The position numbers and the translations under genes are program-made. 64,000 nt of DNA from Lentimicrobiaceae bacterium. GTDB lineage: Bacteria > Bacteroidota > Bacteroidia > Bacteroidales > Lentimicrobiaceae. The notes beneath the pieces were generated by a model. The model did no database searches, was not told where the DNA came from, and saw only the letters and a list, made by a program, of their open reading frames with translations. Shown here one piece after another: positions 15,932 through 25,110 of the stretch (positions within the stretch are counted from its first letter, which is position 1; the number at the start of each line of letters is the position of its first letter). The stretch lies in NCBI GenBank assembly GCA_020636745.1, contig JACJXH010000003.1, forward strand, positions 124,001-188,000. Reading direction: 5' to 3'.

Positions 15932-18367
15932 TTAAAATATTTTCGGAAATTTTTGCGGTGCATATTCATGCATGATGTTGTACACAGCATCAAAAACATC
16001 TTCAGCATTAGGATTTGAAAAATAATCGCCGTCGGTGCTGTAGGCTGCACGGTGTGCTTTGGCAGTGATGGTTGTGGGAGCGGCATCAAGGTATTTGTAA
16101 CCTTCCTGTTCTTCCATCACTTTTTGCAGCATATAGGCTGTTGCTCCTCCGGGAACATCTTCATCAAAGAATACAATTTTATTGGTTTTCTTTAATGATT
16201 TTACGATGTCGTGATGAATATCGAAAGGAATAAGTGATTGAACATCAATTAATTCTGCAGAAATGCCAAAGTTTTCCAATTGGTCAACGGCGTCTTCGGC
16301 AATTCTCACGCATGAGCCGTATGTAACAATTGTAACATCTGTACCGCCACGAATAATTTCAGGAATACCGGGCTTCATTTTGAATTCTCCAAGGTTTGAC
16401 GGACGTTTTTCGCGAAGACGGTAAGCATTCAGCGGCTCAATAATGATAGCTGGTTCATCTGATGCCATCATGGTATTATAAAAACCTGCAGCCTGCGTCA
16501 TATTGCGTGGCACAAGCACCATAACACCTCTTACTGAGTTGATGACCATACTTAAGGGAGAGCCTGAGTGCCAGATACCTTCGAGCCTGTGACCACGTGT
16601 GCTGATAATCATTGGCGCTTTTTGTCCTCCTTTGGTTCTATACTGCAAAGTAGCCAGGTCGTCACTTATCACCTGCAGCCCATATAACAAGTAGTCGAAG
16701 TATTGAATTTCGGCAATGGGTCTGAATCCACGCATGGCAAGACCAATTCCCTGACCAATGATGGTAGCTTCGCGTATTCCTGTATCAAATATTCTGGTTT
16801 CACCATATTTTTCCTGTAAACCTTCCCATGTTTGATTTACGCCGCCAATTTTTCCAACATCTTCACCAAATACAACCATTTGAGGGTTTTGCTGCATCAG
16901 GATGTCGAAATTATCTCTCAGTATTTCACGGCCGGGAACCATCACTGATTTTTCGTCGTAAACAGGCGCTACAGATGATAAGTTATCAATAGATAGTTCG
17001 GAATTGCTGTAAAGAAAGGAATTGTACCGATCGGCATTTTTAGCCATTTGCTCATTCAGCCACGCCGAAACATTTATTTTAAGTGAATTTTCAGGGTTGC
17101 TGCAAGCATCGCAAATGAGGCGTAATATTTTACGGGCCGATGAAATAATATCCTTTCTGATGGGTTCAGCTATCAGTTTCAGATCTTCTTTGATGCTTTC
17201 AATTTTTAACGTTTTTGCACAATTGCAGGTGGTCACATCGGCCATTTTCAAGAAATTGTCGCGTTCGGCCTTGATAGGGTTCAGATAATTTTCCCAGGCT
17301 GATTTTCTCGCCTGTTTTACGCGTACAATTGCATTTTGTTCAATATGTTCAATTTCATTTTCATCAGCAATCTGCGAATCTAACATCCATTGACGCATTT
17401 TAGCTATACCGTCAAATTCTTTTTCCCAGTCGAGGCGTTCTTTTGATTTATAGCGTTCATGCGAACCACTTGTTGAATGCCCCTGGGGCTGGGTGAGTTC
17501 GTGAATATGAAACAAAACAGGGACATGTTCATTCCGGCAAATTTCAACGCCTTTGCGATAGGTTTCAATCAGGGTGGGGTAGTCCCAGCCTTTTGCCTTG
17601 TATATGCGGTATCCCGGATTATTTTCATCAGCTTCAAATCCTTTCAGAACCTCCGAGATATTTTGCTTGGTGGTTTGATACTTGTTGGGTACAGAAATAC
17701 CCCAGCCATCATCCCACACCGAAATGGCCATTGGTACCTGAAGTACACCGGCTGCATTGATGGTTTCAAAAAAATGGCCTTCAGAAGTAGAAGCATCGCC
17801 AATGGTACCAAAAGCAACTTCATTGCCACTGACCGAAAAGCCATGGCTTATTTCAGCATTTTCTGTTTTACGGTATAGTTTTGAGGCAAGGGCAAGTCCG
17901 AGCAAACGAGGCATCTGGCCTGCAGTAGGCGAAATATCTGCCGAGCTGTTTTTTTGAAGGGTTAATTTTTTCCAGTGTCCATGATTATCAAGGCTTCTGG
18001 TGGCAAAATGATTATTCATTACCCTTCCGGCTGTGCCCGGATTAATGCGGGTATCTGTGTCTCCGTATATTTGTGCAAAAAACTCTTCCAGCGTCATCAT
18101 GCCTGATGCCATCATAAAGGTTTGATCGCGGTAATATCCTGAGCGCCAGTCGCCATTCTTAAAAACCCGGGCCATGGCAAGCTGAGGAATTTCTTTTCCG
18201 TCGCCAAAAATGCCAAACTTTCCTTTGCCTGTCAGCACTTCGCGTCTGCCGAGCAAGCTTGCCTGACGGCTTTCAAAAGCAATTCTGTAATCATTAAGTA
18301 TTTCTTCTTTGCTTAGCTTTATAGATTTAAAAATAGAAGATGCTTGTGTTAAAGATTTTGTGGTCAT
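15932..18367 (-). CDS. Fused 2-oxoacid dehydrogenase E1 (alpha-beta), branched-chain/pyruvate type
   Basis: 811-residue thiamine diphosphate enzyme that decarboxylates 2-oxoacids and passes the acyl group to a lipoyl E2. The N-terminal alpha half has the TPP segment GDASTSEGHFFETINAAG ending in WDDGWGISVP (GDA replaces the usual GDG/GEG). The C-terminal beta half has VFGEDVGKIGGVNQTWEGL, EIQYFDYLLYGLQVISDDLA and ISTRGHRLEGIWHSGSP. A ~100-residue linker joins them. E2 and E3 are not in the window. The start MTTKSLTQASS at 18367 is preferred; 18 further in-frame residues upstream look unconserved. Confidence 0.9.
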   Translation of the reverse strand: MTTKSLTQASSIFKSIKLSKEEILNDYRIAFESRQASLLGRREVLTGKGKFGIFGDGKEIPQLAMARVFKNGDWRSGYYRDQTFMMASGMMTLEEFFAQIYGDTDTRINPGTAGRVMNNHFATRSLDNHGHWKKLTLQKNSSADISPTAGQMPRLLGLALASKLYRKTENAEISHGFSVSGNEVAFGTIGDASTSEGHFFETINAAGVLQVPMAISVWDDGWGISVPNKYQTTKQNISEVLKGFEADENNPGYRIYKAKGWDYPTLIETYRKGVEICRNEHVPVLFHIHELTQPQGHSTSGSHERYKSKERLDWEKEFDGIAKMRQWMLDSQIADENEIEHIEQNAIVRVKQARKSAWENYLNPIKAERDNFLKMADVTTCNCAKTLKIESIKEDLKLIAEPIRKDIISSARKILRLICDACSNPENSLKINVSAWLNEQMAKNADRYNSFLYSNSELSIDNLSSVAPVYDEKSVMVPGREILRDNFDILMQQNPQMVVFGEDVGKIGGVNQTWEGLQEKYGETRIFDTGIREATIIGQGIGLAMRGFRPIAEIQYFDYLLYGLQVISDDLATLQYRTKGGQKAPMIISTRGHRLEGIWHSGSPLSMVINSVRGVMVLVPRNMTQAAGFYNTMMASDEPAIIIEPLNAYRLREKRPSNLGEFKMKPGIPEIIRGGTDVTIVTYGSCVRIAEDAVDQLENFGISAELIDVQSLIPFDIHHDIVKSLKKTNKIVFFDEDVPGGATAYMLQKVMEEQEGYKYLDAAPTTITAKAHRAAYSTDGDYFSNPNAEDVFDAVYNIMHEYAPQKFPKIF

Positions 18368-18463
18368 GAAGTTGAAAATTTTATAGTAATACAAAGCCGG
18401 AATAGCTCTTACTGTTAACAAATATCAGGAATATTGGTTCAGCTTAAACCTTGAATCAACAAA

Positions 18464-19228
18464 TTATTTGAGATTAGCTTTCCATACTAAACCGCAGGAA
18501 TGAAGGCGCCGGGCTATGAGATAATGAGGTGTTTCTGTCAGGTATTCTTTGGTGATGCCGCATTGCAGAATCAGGTCGTCAATATCTGTGTCGGTGTTGC
18601 AGTTGTATCTGTTGCTGATGACTTCGCGTGAGATAATGGCCAGCAATTGTTCTCTTAAAGCATCTTTAGCTCTGATTTCAGCCATTTTTTTCAGTTCTTT
18701 GGCCTCTTTGCTAAAAGCATTGTAAAGCATGGTGAAAGGACCGGGCAATAATAAGCCGCCATCAGGATTTTCGAATTTTCTTCTGAACGGCATATCGGGC
18801 ATCATTAACCTTTTTTGTAGTGCTTCTTCAGGCAACCTCAGCGTTATAAATTCCTGCCTGAACTCCCGGTAGGTCAGCGGATATGGCTTAATTACGGCTT
18901 CATTTAATATGAGGGTGTCTGATAAAAGAGTAATATTCAGACTATACGTTTGTGCAGTCAGGCCTTCGGGAATTTGCATAAAGTAAGGTTTGTAACCTAC
19001 CATACTCACTTTAAGCGAGTCATTGGCCGCAAGCACCAGAAAAAAATGAGCATCGGCATCGGTGAAAGTGCCATATTGCCGGGTTTTGTTTAGTGCATGT
19101 GCACCTACAAGTTTTTCACCTCTGAGATTCCACACTGTGCCGCTGATCATAACATATGACTGGGCTTCTGATTTTGAAAATGGTATGATCAGAACCAATA
19201 ATAGAAAACAAGAGGCCAGCAGTCTCAT
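18464..19228 (-). CDS. Exported carboxypeptidase-regulatory-like domain protein
   Basis: 254 residues with a signal peptide (MRLLASCFLLLVLIIPFSKSEAQ). Residues ~26-110 form a CarboxypepD_reg-like beta domain (VMISGTVWNLRGEKLVGAHA, then YGTFTDADAHFFLVLAANDS and LKVSMVGYKPYF), as found at the start of many Bacteroidetes outer-membrane proteins. The remaining helical half carries no motif I know. Many such stand-alone proteins are found in Bacteroidetes without a defined role. It is single, with a candidate promoter 17 bases upstream of the ATG. Confidence 0.75.
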   Translation of the reverse strand: MRLLASCFLLLVLIIPFSKSEAQSYVMISGTVWNLRGEKLVGAHALNKTRQYGTFTDADAHFFLVLAANDSLKVSMVGYKPYFMQIPEGLTAQTYSLNITLLSDTLILNEAVIKPYPLTYREFRQEFITLRLPEEALQKRLMMPDMPFRRKFENPDGGLLLPGPFTMLYNAFSKEAKELKKMAEIRAKDALREQLLAIISREVISNRYNCNTDTDIDDLILQCGITKEYLTETPHYLIARRLHSCGLVWKANLK

Positions 19229-19245
19229 AATGCTTGATTTTGTTA

Positions 19246-19253
19246 CAAAAGTA
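19246..19253 (-). promoter_or_regulatory. Candidate -7 element for the carboxypeptidase-regulatory-like gene
   Basis: On the minus strand TACTTTTG matches TAnnTTTG and lies 17 bases before the start codon at 19228. No clear -33 TTG is seen. Confidence 0.45.
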
Positions 19254-19424
19254 CAATGATAAACCGGTTGTTTTACTTAATAAATGTTAAAGCCTGCATT
19301 CATTTTCAGAAGTCAGAGGGAGCAACAAGTATTGAACAAAAAAAGTAGATGTCTGTTAATTAAACACCTTCATATTTTCTGAATAATATGCAGGGAAATA
19401 TGTTAACTCAAAACTTAAAAACTT

Positions 19425-20084
19425 ATGAAACAAGTATTTAAATCTCTTAGTTTTATTGTAATCATTGGATTGGCAGCTTCTTGCGGTGGGCCGCAGGGCG
19501 AAAAAGCCCAGACTGGTGATGCACAGGAAGTTTCTGTTGCTACCGGTGATGTTTCGCTTAAAGTTGATGTAGCTGCTTCAAATGTGGAATGGACTGGAGC
19601 CAAACCCACCGGGCAACATAATGGTACAATCTCTATCAGCGATGGTAGCGTAATGTTAAGCAACGGTGTTGTTGTTGGTGGAAAATTCACCATTGATATG
19701 AATTCTATTGTAAACAGTGATTTAACTTCTGAAGAGGATAATGCCAAATTGGTAGGCCATCTTAAATCACCTGATTTTTTTGATGTTGCTAAATATCCAA
19801 CCGCCGTGTTTGAGATTACCGGAGCAGATGCTGTAAATGGCACTCCAGGTGTTACTCACAATATTACAGGCAATCTTACCATGAAGGATGTAACCAAAAG
19901 CATTACTTTCCCTGCCATGGTTAAAATCGAAGACAACAAACTTACTGCCGAAACTCCTGCTTTTGTGATTGATCGTACTCAATGGAACGTTCAGTATGGT
20001 TCCAAAACTCTTTTTGATAACCTGAAAGATAAGTTTATCAATGATGAAATTTCGCTCAAGATTAACCTGACTGCCGAAATGTAA
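19425..20084 (+). CDS. YceI family lipoprotein
   Basis: 219 residues. A lipoprotein signal ends in the lipobox LAAS-Cys20, so it is exported and lipid-anchored. The rest is a YceI lipocalin-like barrel: LKVDVAASNVEWTGAKPTGQ, GKFTIDMNSI, HLKSPDFFDVAKYPTAVFEI, and the C-terminal FVIDRTQWNVQYGSK. YceI proteins bind isoprenoid-like lipids; the ligand here is unknown. A monocistronic gene with a strong terminator 17 bases after the stop. Confidence 0.92.
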   Translation: MKQVFKSLSFIVIIGLAASCGGPQGEKAQTGDAQEVSVATGDVSLKVDVAASNVEWTGAKPTGQHNGTISISDGSVMLSNGVVVGGKFTIDMNSIVNSDLTSEEDNAKLVGHLKSPDFFDVAKYPTAVFEITGADAVNGTPGVTHNITGNLTMKDVTKSITFPAMVKIEDNKLTAETPAFVIDRTQWNVQYGSKTLFDNLKDKFINDEISLKINLTAEM

Positions 20085-20101
20085 AATTTTTGCGACTCTG
20101 C

Positions 20102-20144
20102 AAACAAAGCCATCTCATTTATCAGAGATGGCTTTGTTTTTTTT
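20102..20144 (+). terminator. Terminator of the YceI gene
   Basis: 15-bp stem AAACAAAGCCATCTC (20102-20116) / GAGATGGCTTTGTTT (20125-20139), 8-base loop, then a T-run. Confidence 0.88.
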
Positions 20145-20248
20145 ATCAGCTGAACAGGGTTGAATTAATTCTGCAATAAGCTGTGCGTGGCTAAAGTTTT
20201 GTAAATTTTGATTGACAAATCATGATTTTAGCATACTTCTTAAGTTGG

Positions 20249-20824
20249 CTAATAGTTTTCGGCAAGAATTTCGAAATAGGCCTGAGGGTGCTCACAACCG
20301 GGGCAATTCTTTAAAGCCCTTTCACTTTCATAAATTAATCCGCATTTGCGGCAAATCCATTTTACCTTTTTATCACGTTTGAAGGTTTTTCCTTCCTCAA
20401 TATTTTGAGCCAGCACCTGGTAACGCTCATGATAAAACTGTTTTATCTGTCTGAAAAGTTTGAGTTTGGTAGCAACTTTTTTAAAGCCTTCCTCCCAGGC
20501 TATTCTTTCAAATTCTTCAAAAATAACAGATGCTTCGTGTAATTCATTTTCAGAAGATTCGAGCAGACAGTCCAACACACCGCCAATACCTTTGGCACTG
20601 ACAGGAACACTAACTTCAATGGTGCTGTTTTCCAGAAATTTATACAGGGTTTTGGTATGAGAACGTTTTTGCTCGGCCACTTCCATAAAAATGGCAGCCA
20701 TTTGCTCATAACCATCTCTTTTAGCTTGTTTGGCAAATATCTCACACTTTCTGATGTTGGCCGATTCAATCATCCAGGCTTTGGCAATGTTGAGTTCTGT
20801 TTTACTTCCCGTAAAATTTTCCAT
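20249..20824 (-). CDS. Rubrerythrin-like protein with a degraded diiron site
   Basis: 191 residues: ferritin-like four-helix domain (1-145) and a C-terminal rubredoxin domain with Cys158-x2-Cys161 and Cys174-x2-Cys177. Rubrerythrins reduce peroxide at a diiron site held by Glu and His from two ExxH motifs and other Glu. Here Glu20, His56, Glu94 and Glu97 are kept, but both ExxH glutamates are lysine (Lys53 in AEQKRSH, Lys128 in QIKQFYH) and the second His is Tyr131. The diiron centre is therefore probably absent or altered, while the rubredoxin iron site looks intact. It sits next to a glutathione peroxidase on the same strand but behind that gene's terminator. Confidence 0.85.
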   Translation of the reverse strand: MENFTGSKTELNIAKAWMIESANIRKCEIFAKQAKRDGYEQMAAIFMEVAEQKRSHTKTLYKFLENSTIEVSVPVSAKGIGGVLDCLLESSENELHEASVIFEEFERIAWEEGFKKVATKLKLFRQIKQFYHERYQVLAQNIEEGKTFKRDKKVKWICRKCGLIYESERALKNCPGCEHPQAYFEILAENY

Positions 20825-20871
20825 GATGAAATGTTTTCTTGATTAACGTAAAATTAAGCAATTTGCAAACG

Positions 20872-20905
20872 ATAAAAAAAAAGCCATCTGAAACAGATGA
20901 CTCTT
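20872..20905 (-). terminator. Terminator of the glutathione peroxidase gene
   Basis: On the minus strand a stem CATCTG/CAGATG with loop TTT is followed by a run of nine T residues, 20-50 bases past the peroxidase stop codon. Confidence 0.65.
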
Positions 20906-20922
20906 CACAGGTCATTGAGAGA

Positions 20923-21462
20923 CTATTTTTCAATCCAGCTAATAATCTTTTCTGACATCGGGCTTTCGCGCGGACTGGCATAATCAACCAGGTGGCCATT
21001 TTCATCAATCATAAACTTTTGAAAATTCCAGGATACCTCTGCATCAAATTTCCCGTTTTCCGATTTCTCAGTGAGCCATTTATAAATGGGGTCCTGATCA
21101 TTTCCCTTAACCGATATTTTTGACATCATAGGGAAAGTAACCCCGTAGTTCGTTTCACAAAATTCTTTGATTTCATCGTTTGTACCGGGTTCCTGACTCA
21201 AAAAGTTGTTGGCCGGAAAACCAATAATGACAAAGTTACGGTCCTTGTATTTCCTGTAAAGTTCCTCAAGCTCTTTATACTGAGGTGTGAGGCCGCATTT
21301 GGAGGCCGTGTTTACTACCAGCACTTTTTTGCCTTTAAGAGAAGACAGGTCAAAATCTTTGCCTTCTATTGTTTTGGTTTTAAAACTATAAAGCGATTTC
21401 TGAGCTACGGAAACTCCTGCAAAAAAAATAATCAGGGCAAATATTATACTTAGTTGTTTCAT
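20923..21462 (-). CDS. Glutathione peroxidase family protein (thioredoxin-type), exported
   Basis: 179 residues with a signal peptide (MKQLSIIFALIIFFAGVSVAQ). The peroxidatic Cys56 is in VNTASKCGLTP, a probable resolving Cys102 in EFCETNYGVTFP, and Trp145-Asn146 in SWNFQKF. The usual catalytic Gln of the CNQF motif is Asn86 here (PANNFLSQEPG). Two-Cys members use thioredoxin rather than glutathione, which suits a Bacteroidete. Location is probably periplasmic. The start at 21462 is chosen because it begins the signal peptide; a 16-residue upstream extension is basic and unlike the family. Confidence 0.88.
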   Translation of the reverse strand: MKQLSIIFALIIFFAGVSVAQKSLYSFKTKTIEGKDFDLSSLKGKKVLVVNTASKCGLTPQYKELEELYRKYKDRNFVIIGFPANNFLSQEPGTNDEIKEFCETNYGVTFPMMSKISVKGNDQDPIYKWLTEKSENGKFDAEVSWNFQKFMIDENGHLVDYASPRESPMSEKIISWIEK

Positions 21463-21560
21463 TTTGTTTTGGGGGTTTTGTTTACGTTTTAAACAAGTTC
21501 TGTGAAGCAATGTTCATCAATGCAGATGTAAAAGGAGATTAGATAATGAACTGAAAGATT

Positions 21561-21568
21561 TACCTTTG
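21561..21568 (+). promoter_or_regulatory. Candidate -7 element abutting the MFS transporter start
   Basis: TACCTTTG matches TAnnTTTG and ends only five bases before the ATG at 21574. If used, the mRNA would start at or next to the ATG and be leaderless or nearly so. Confidence 0.4.
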
Positions 21569-21573
21569 TGCCC

Positions 21574-22908
21574 ATGAATCTGATTGCTCAAAAACTGCTG
21601 CGTAATTTTAACTATGACGGGCTGCTGCCTGAAGAGAAGCGTACATTTAAACTGCACCTGGGCTACACGGTATTTGATAATTTTGTGGCTGGTGTATTAA
21701 CGCTGAATGAATTTGTTTTTTTACGGAGTCTGAACGGTTCGTCATATCAGTTGAGTTTCCTTTTTCAGTTTTCGGTGCTGGCTTTTATTTTTCTGATTTT
21801 TGTTTCGGAATGGCTGAAGAGGGTTCAGAATAAGCAAAAGCTTATCAGGATTGTTGGCATTGCTACCCGGGCGCCACTTGCCGTTTTGCTGTTCTTTCCC
21901 CGTTCAGCAGAGGCCATGAATGCAAACTCGGTTTATCATCTTATTTTTTTACTGCTTTTCTTTATTTATTACCTGGGAAACCCAATCATATTTCCCACCA
22001 TCAACTTGTTTCTTAAAAACAATTACAGGCACGAAAACTTCGGCCGATTATATAGTTTAGCAACCGTCTACGGTAAAGTTCTGATGCTTGTTACCGCTTT
22101 TATTTATGGAATTCTGCTTGATTATGACAAGTATGCCTATACCTGGGTTTTTGCATTGGCAGCAACGGCCGGTGTTGTATCGGTGGTGCTGCTGTCAAGG
22201 ATTCATTATACCGAAAGTGCGGCAGTAGTCCCTAAAGGCGGTTTTCTGAAATCGGTGCTTGAATCGGCCAAAGGAATGCGTCGTATCATGAAGGATAATA
22301 CACCCTTCCGTCATTTTGAGCTGGGTTTCCTGTTTTATGGTTTTGCCTTTATGAGCACAGTTACTGTGATGACTATTTTCTTTGAAAAACAGCTGGGACT
22401 CAATTATTTTAGTGTGGCAACCTATAAAAATGCCTATAATATAATAGCGTTATTCCTGATTCCGTTTTTCGGACGAATACTTGGTAAAATTGATCCGCGT
22501 AAGTTTGCTGCATTTACTTTTGCCTCCATCATGTTTTACCTGCTTAGTCTGGTCTTAACTTTTTATTTTCCTCAACATACGCAAATTGGGAATTTCAAAC
22601 TGTTTTACAGCATGATTCCTTTTGTATTGTTTCATAGTGTTTTTGCAGCAACCATGTCATTGTTGTGGAGCATTGGCTCGGCCTATTTTTGTAAACCGCA
22701 CGAAGCGGGCGATTATCAGTCTGTTCACTTGTTTCTGACTGCGACCCGTGCCGTTTTTGCTCCATTGCTTGGTGTTTTGTTTTACGAGCTCTATGGTTTT
22801 GTGTTCACTTTTTGTGTGGGAGCTGCCTCCTTGTTTATGGCGATTATCATTATGATTTGGTCTTATAAAAAAGACCAGGTGAAAGTGCTTACGAATCAGG
22901 TTCACTAA
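21574..22908 (+). CDS. Major facilitator superfamily-like membrane transporter
   Basis: 444 residues with about 12 predicted membrane helices (for example around 60-80, 92-108, 122-143, 163-183, 187-207, 249-270, 287-305, 315-335, 350-372, 385-400 and 408-430) and a positively charged loop near the middle. No substrate-specific motif is recognised. ATG 21574 (MNLIAQKLLRNFNYDGLLP) is used; a GTG six bases upstream is possible. The cytosolic N terminus is about 40 residues. It is convergent with the M1 peptidase gene (51-base gap). Confidence 0.75.
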   Translation: MNLIAQKLLRNFNYDGLLPEEKRTFKLHLGYTVFDNFVAGVLTLNEFVFLRSLNGSSYQLSFLFQFSVLAFIFLIFVSEWLKRVQNKQKLIRIVGIATRAPLAVLLFFPRSAEAMNANSVYHLIFLLLFFIYYLGNPIIFPTINLFLKNNYRHENFGRLYSLATVYGKVLMLVTAFIYGILLDYDKYAYTWVFALAATAGVVSVVLLSRIHYTESAAVVPKGGFLKSVLESAKGMRRIMKDNTPFRHFELGFLFYGFAFMSTVTVMTIFFEKQLGLNYFSVATYKNAYNIIALFLIPFFGRILGKIDPRKFAAFTFASIMFYLLSLVLTFYFPQHTQIGNFKLFYSMIPFVLFHSVFAATMSLLWSIGSAYFCKPHEAGDYQSVHLFLTATRAVFAPLLGVLFYELYGFVFTFCVGAASLFMAIIIMIWSYKKDQVKVLTNQVH

Positions 22909-22959
22909 CGAACTGATGATGCTTCAGCTTTTCGCCTGGTCTGCCTATTTATAGTTTAT

Positions 22960-24849
22960 CTATTCTGTAAAATCCCAATGATTGTCTTTCGGAAAGGCAT
23001 CAGGTGTATTGGCGCCACCCAACTCAATGGAAATCAGTTTCTGTGGAACAGGAAAAGATAAAACTAGCTCGTTTTTTCCATCGCGCCACGATTGAGAAGA
23101 TGCATGAAAGTCTTGTTTGGTTTTGTTTTCAAAATTGAAGGTTAAATCAATGGGAACCGGAATAACTCCTTTTCTTTCAATGGTAATCTCCAGCTTCTTA
23201 TTTTTTATTTCAGCATTGGTAATGGCCAAGTCGGGATATCCGTTTTCGAAAAACCATGGGCCGAAATACCAGGTTAGATCTTCACGGGCAATGCGACTGC
23301 AGGTATTCATAAAATCATAGGGTGAGGGGTGTTTAAATGCCCATTCAGCAAGAAATGTCTGAAGTGATTGATCAAAGTTTTCCTTGCCCATGGCATCGCC
23401 CAGATGATAAAAGGCTGCTGCAGCTCTTGCATAAACATTTTGACGGTATGACACTGTGTTGGCGATTGAATTGGATGAAACGGACATGTTAATATCGTCT
23501 TCACGTCCTGCCCATTGTGAATACGAGCGCATATAATTGCGATGAGGATTGGATTCAGGGAAATAGTCCATTTCAATGGCTTTCGGAAGAAATGTGATAA
23601 GCCCTTCATCCATCCATCCGTAGCGTGTTTCGTTAAAACCGGCTATAAAAGGAAACCATGAATGCGATATTTCATGTGCGGTTACAAACACTGTAAAAGG
23701 ACGTTCTGTGGCAGGACCATCATTTACAATCATCGGAAATTCCATTCCTCCGTGTCCGCTAAATACAGTCATTACAGGATATGGGTAAGGAAAACCTGTG
23801 ATTTCGTCTGACATTCGCTGAATGGTTTTAGCTCCGATGGCTGCAACTTCTTTGAAATCTGTCGCTTTTTCGGGATAAACCGCCTGCACCAGCACTTTTT
23901 TTCCACCTTCGGGCTGCACAGTTACTGCATCCCACAGGTAAACAGGGCTTATGCCAAAGGCAAAATCTGTTACATTCTCAGCTTTTATATGCCAGTTTTT
24001 TCTGATTGATGGCTTTAAGGCTGACTTTTGTATTAAATCATCCGCAGTAACTATCGCTACAGGTTCGCTGCTTTCGGCGGCTTTGCCGAGTCTTGAGAGT
24101 GTTTGTCCGGTGAAAATCTCTTCTTTGTTCTGTAGCTCACCGGTTGACCACATCATATAATGGCCTGGCAACGACATGTTTACATCAAAATTGCCGAAGT
24201 CATTATAAAATTCGGCTGAGCCCAGATGCTGGCTGTAATCCCATCCGAAAATATCATCATAAACGGCTATGCGCGGAAACCAATAGGCTATAAAAAATGA
24301 AAGTGAGTCGTAGGTGCCTGTTCTTATCTGAGATACAAGTGGATGAACAAGACTCCAGTTGAGCTCAATCTGCACTGAATTCGTGGGCGCAAGTGGCGTT
24401 TTGAGCCGTAAAAATACTTCAGTGCCATCCTGTTGCCATAAAGGGGCTGTCATGGTCACTTCATCGCCATTAATTCTGAGGTTATTCATTTCCACGCCAC
24501 TGGTCAGGTCTGTTTCCTCAATTTGGTATACCCTGTTTATCCCTTTTTTGAATATATCATGGTCAATATTCATGACAATTACTTTTAAAGTATCAGGACT
24601 GTTATTGGTGTATTTAATGGTTTCATAACCAGTAAGCAGTCGGGTTTCGGGATCAAACGAAGCTTCAATTTTGTAATCAGCTCTGTTTTGAAAATAGCCC
24701 GCTCCGGGCGCTCCCGTTGTACTACGGGTGTTGTTTTTGATGGCACGCTGATATTCGCGTGGCAAATAAATTCCTGTGTTTTGCGCCATCAAGGCTGAAC
24801 AAACGGATAAAACGCTTAAAAGTGCGGTGAACAGATGTTTTTTCATCAT
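22960..24849 (-). CDS. M1 family metallopeptidase, exported
   Basis: 629 residues, signal peptide MMKKHLFTALLSVLSVCSALMAQ. The zinc site is intact: HEISH near residue 393 followed after 18 residues by the third ligand Glu in GWMDEGL. The aminopeptidase motif usually written GxMEN is GGMEFP here, so N-terminal amine recognition may differ. The N-terminal beta domain reads YKIEASFDPETRLLTGYETI. Probably a periplasmic or outer-membrane-associated peptidase that trims peptides for uptake, consistent with the amino-acid catabolic genes nearby. A second ATG three bases in is equally possible as start. Confidence 0.9.
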   Translation of the reverse strand: MMKKHLFTALLSVLSVCSALMAQNTGIYLPREYQRAIKNNTRSTTGAPGAGYFQNRADYKIEASFDPETRLLTGYETIKYTNNSPDTLKVIVMNIDHDIFKKGINRVYQIEETDLTSGVEMNNLRINGDEVTMTAPLWQQDGTEVFLRLKTPLAPTNSVQIELNWSLVHPLVSQIRTGTYDSLSFFIAYWFPRIAVYDDIFGWDYSQHLGSAEFYNDFGNFDVNMSLPGHYMMWSTGELQNKEEIFTGQTLSRLGKAAESSEPVAIVTADDLIQKSALKPSIRKNWHIKAENVTDFAFGISPVYLWDAVTVQPEGGKKVLVQAVYPEKATDFKEVAAIGAKTIQRMSDEITGFPYPYPVMTVFSGHGGMEFPMIVNDGPATERPFTVFVTAHEISHSWFPFIAGFNETRYGWMDEGLITFLPKAIEMDYFPESNPHRNYMRSYSQWAGREDDINMSVSSNSIANTVSYRQNVYARAAAAFYHLGDAMGKENFDQSLQTFLAEWAFKHPSPYDFMNTCSRIAREDLTWYFGPWFFENGYPDLAITNAEIKNKKLEITIERKGVIPVPIDLTFNFENKTKQDFHASSQSWRDGKNELVLSFPVPQKLISIELGGANTPDAFPKDNHWDFTE

Positions 24850-25110
24850 GAAATTGTTTATGGGTATCTATTATTCAATAATTGCGCCATGTTTGTAATG
24901 CTCTTTATATCAAATACATAGATGAATGATTATGTGAAAAAACATGTACGTGTCCGAACACCTTGGTGATTAAAACCGAACAGTTGAGCAGTCACAGCAC
25001 AGGGAATGAAAACAAGGGGGAAGTTCAGAAAGTTGTGTGGGAATTCATGAAACTCCCATGCTACATCTGGTTAGATGGAATATGGGGTTAATCAGATGTT
25101 TTTATGTAAA

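Noticed and set aside
20400..20850. Rubrerythrin and glutathione peroxidase as a single operon
   Set aside because: A hairpin with a nine-T run separates them on the coding strand, so they are more likely separate units.
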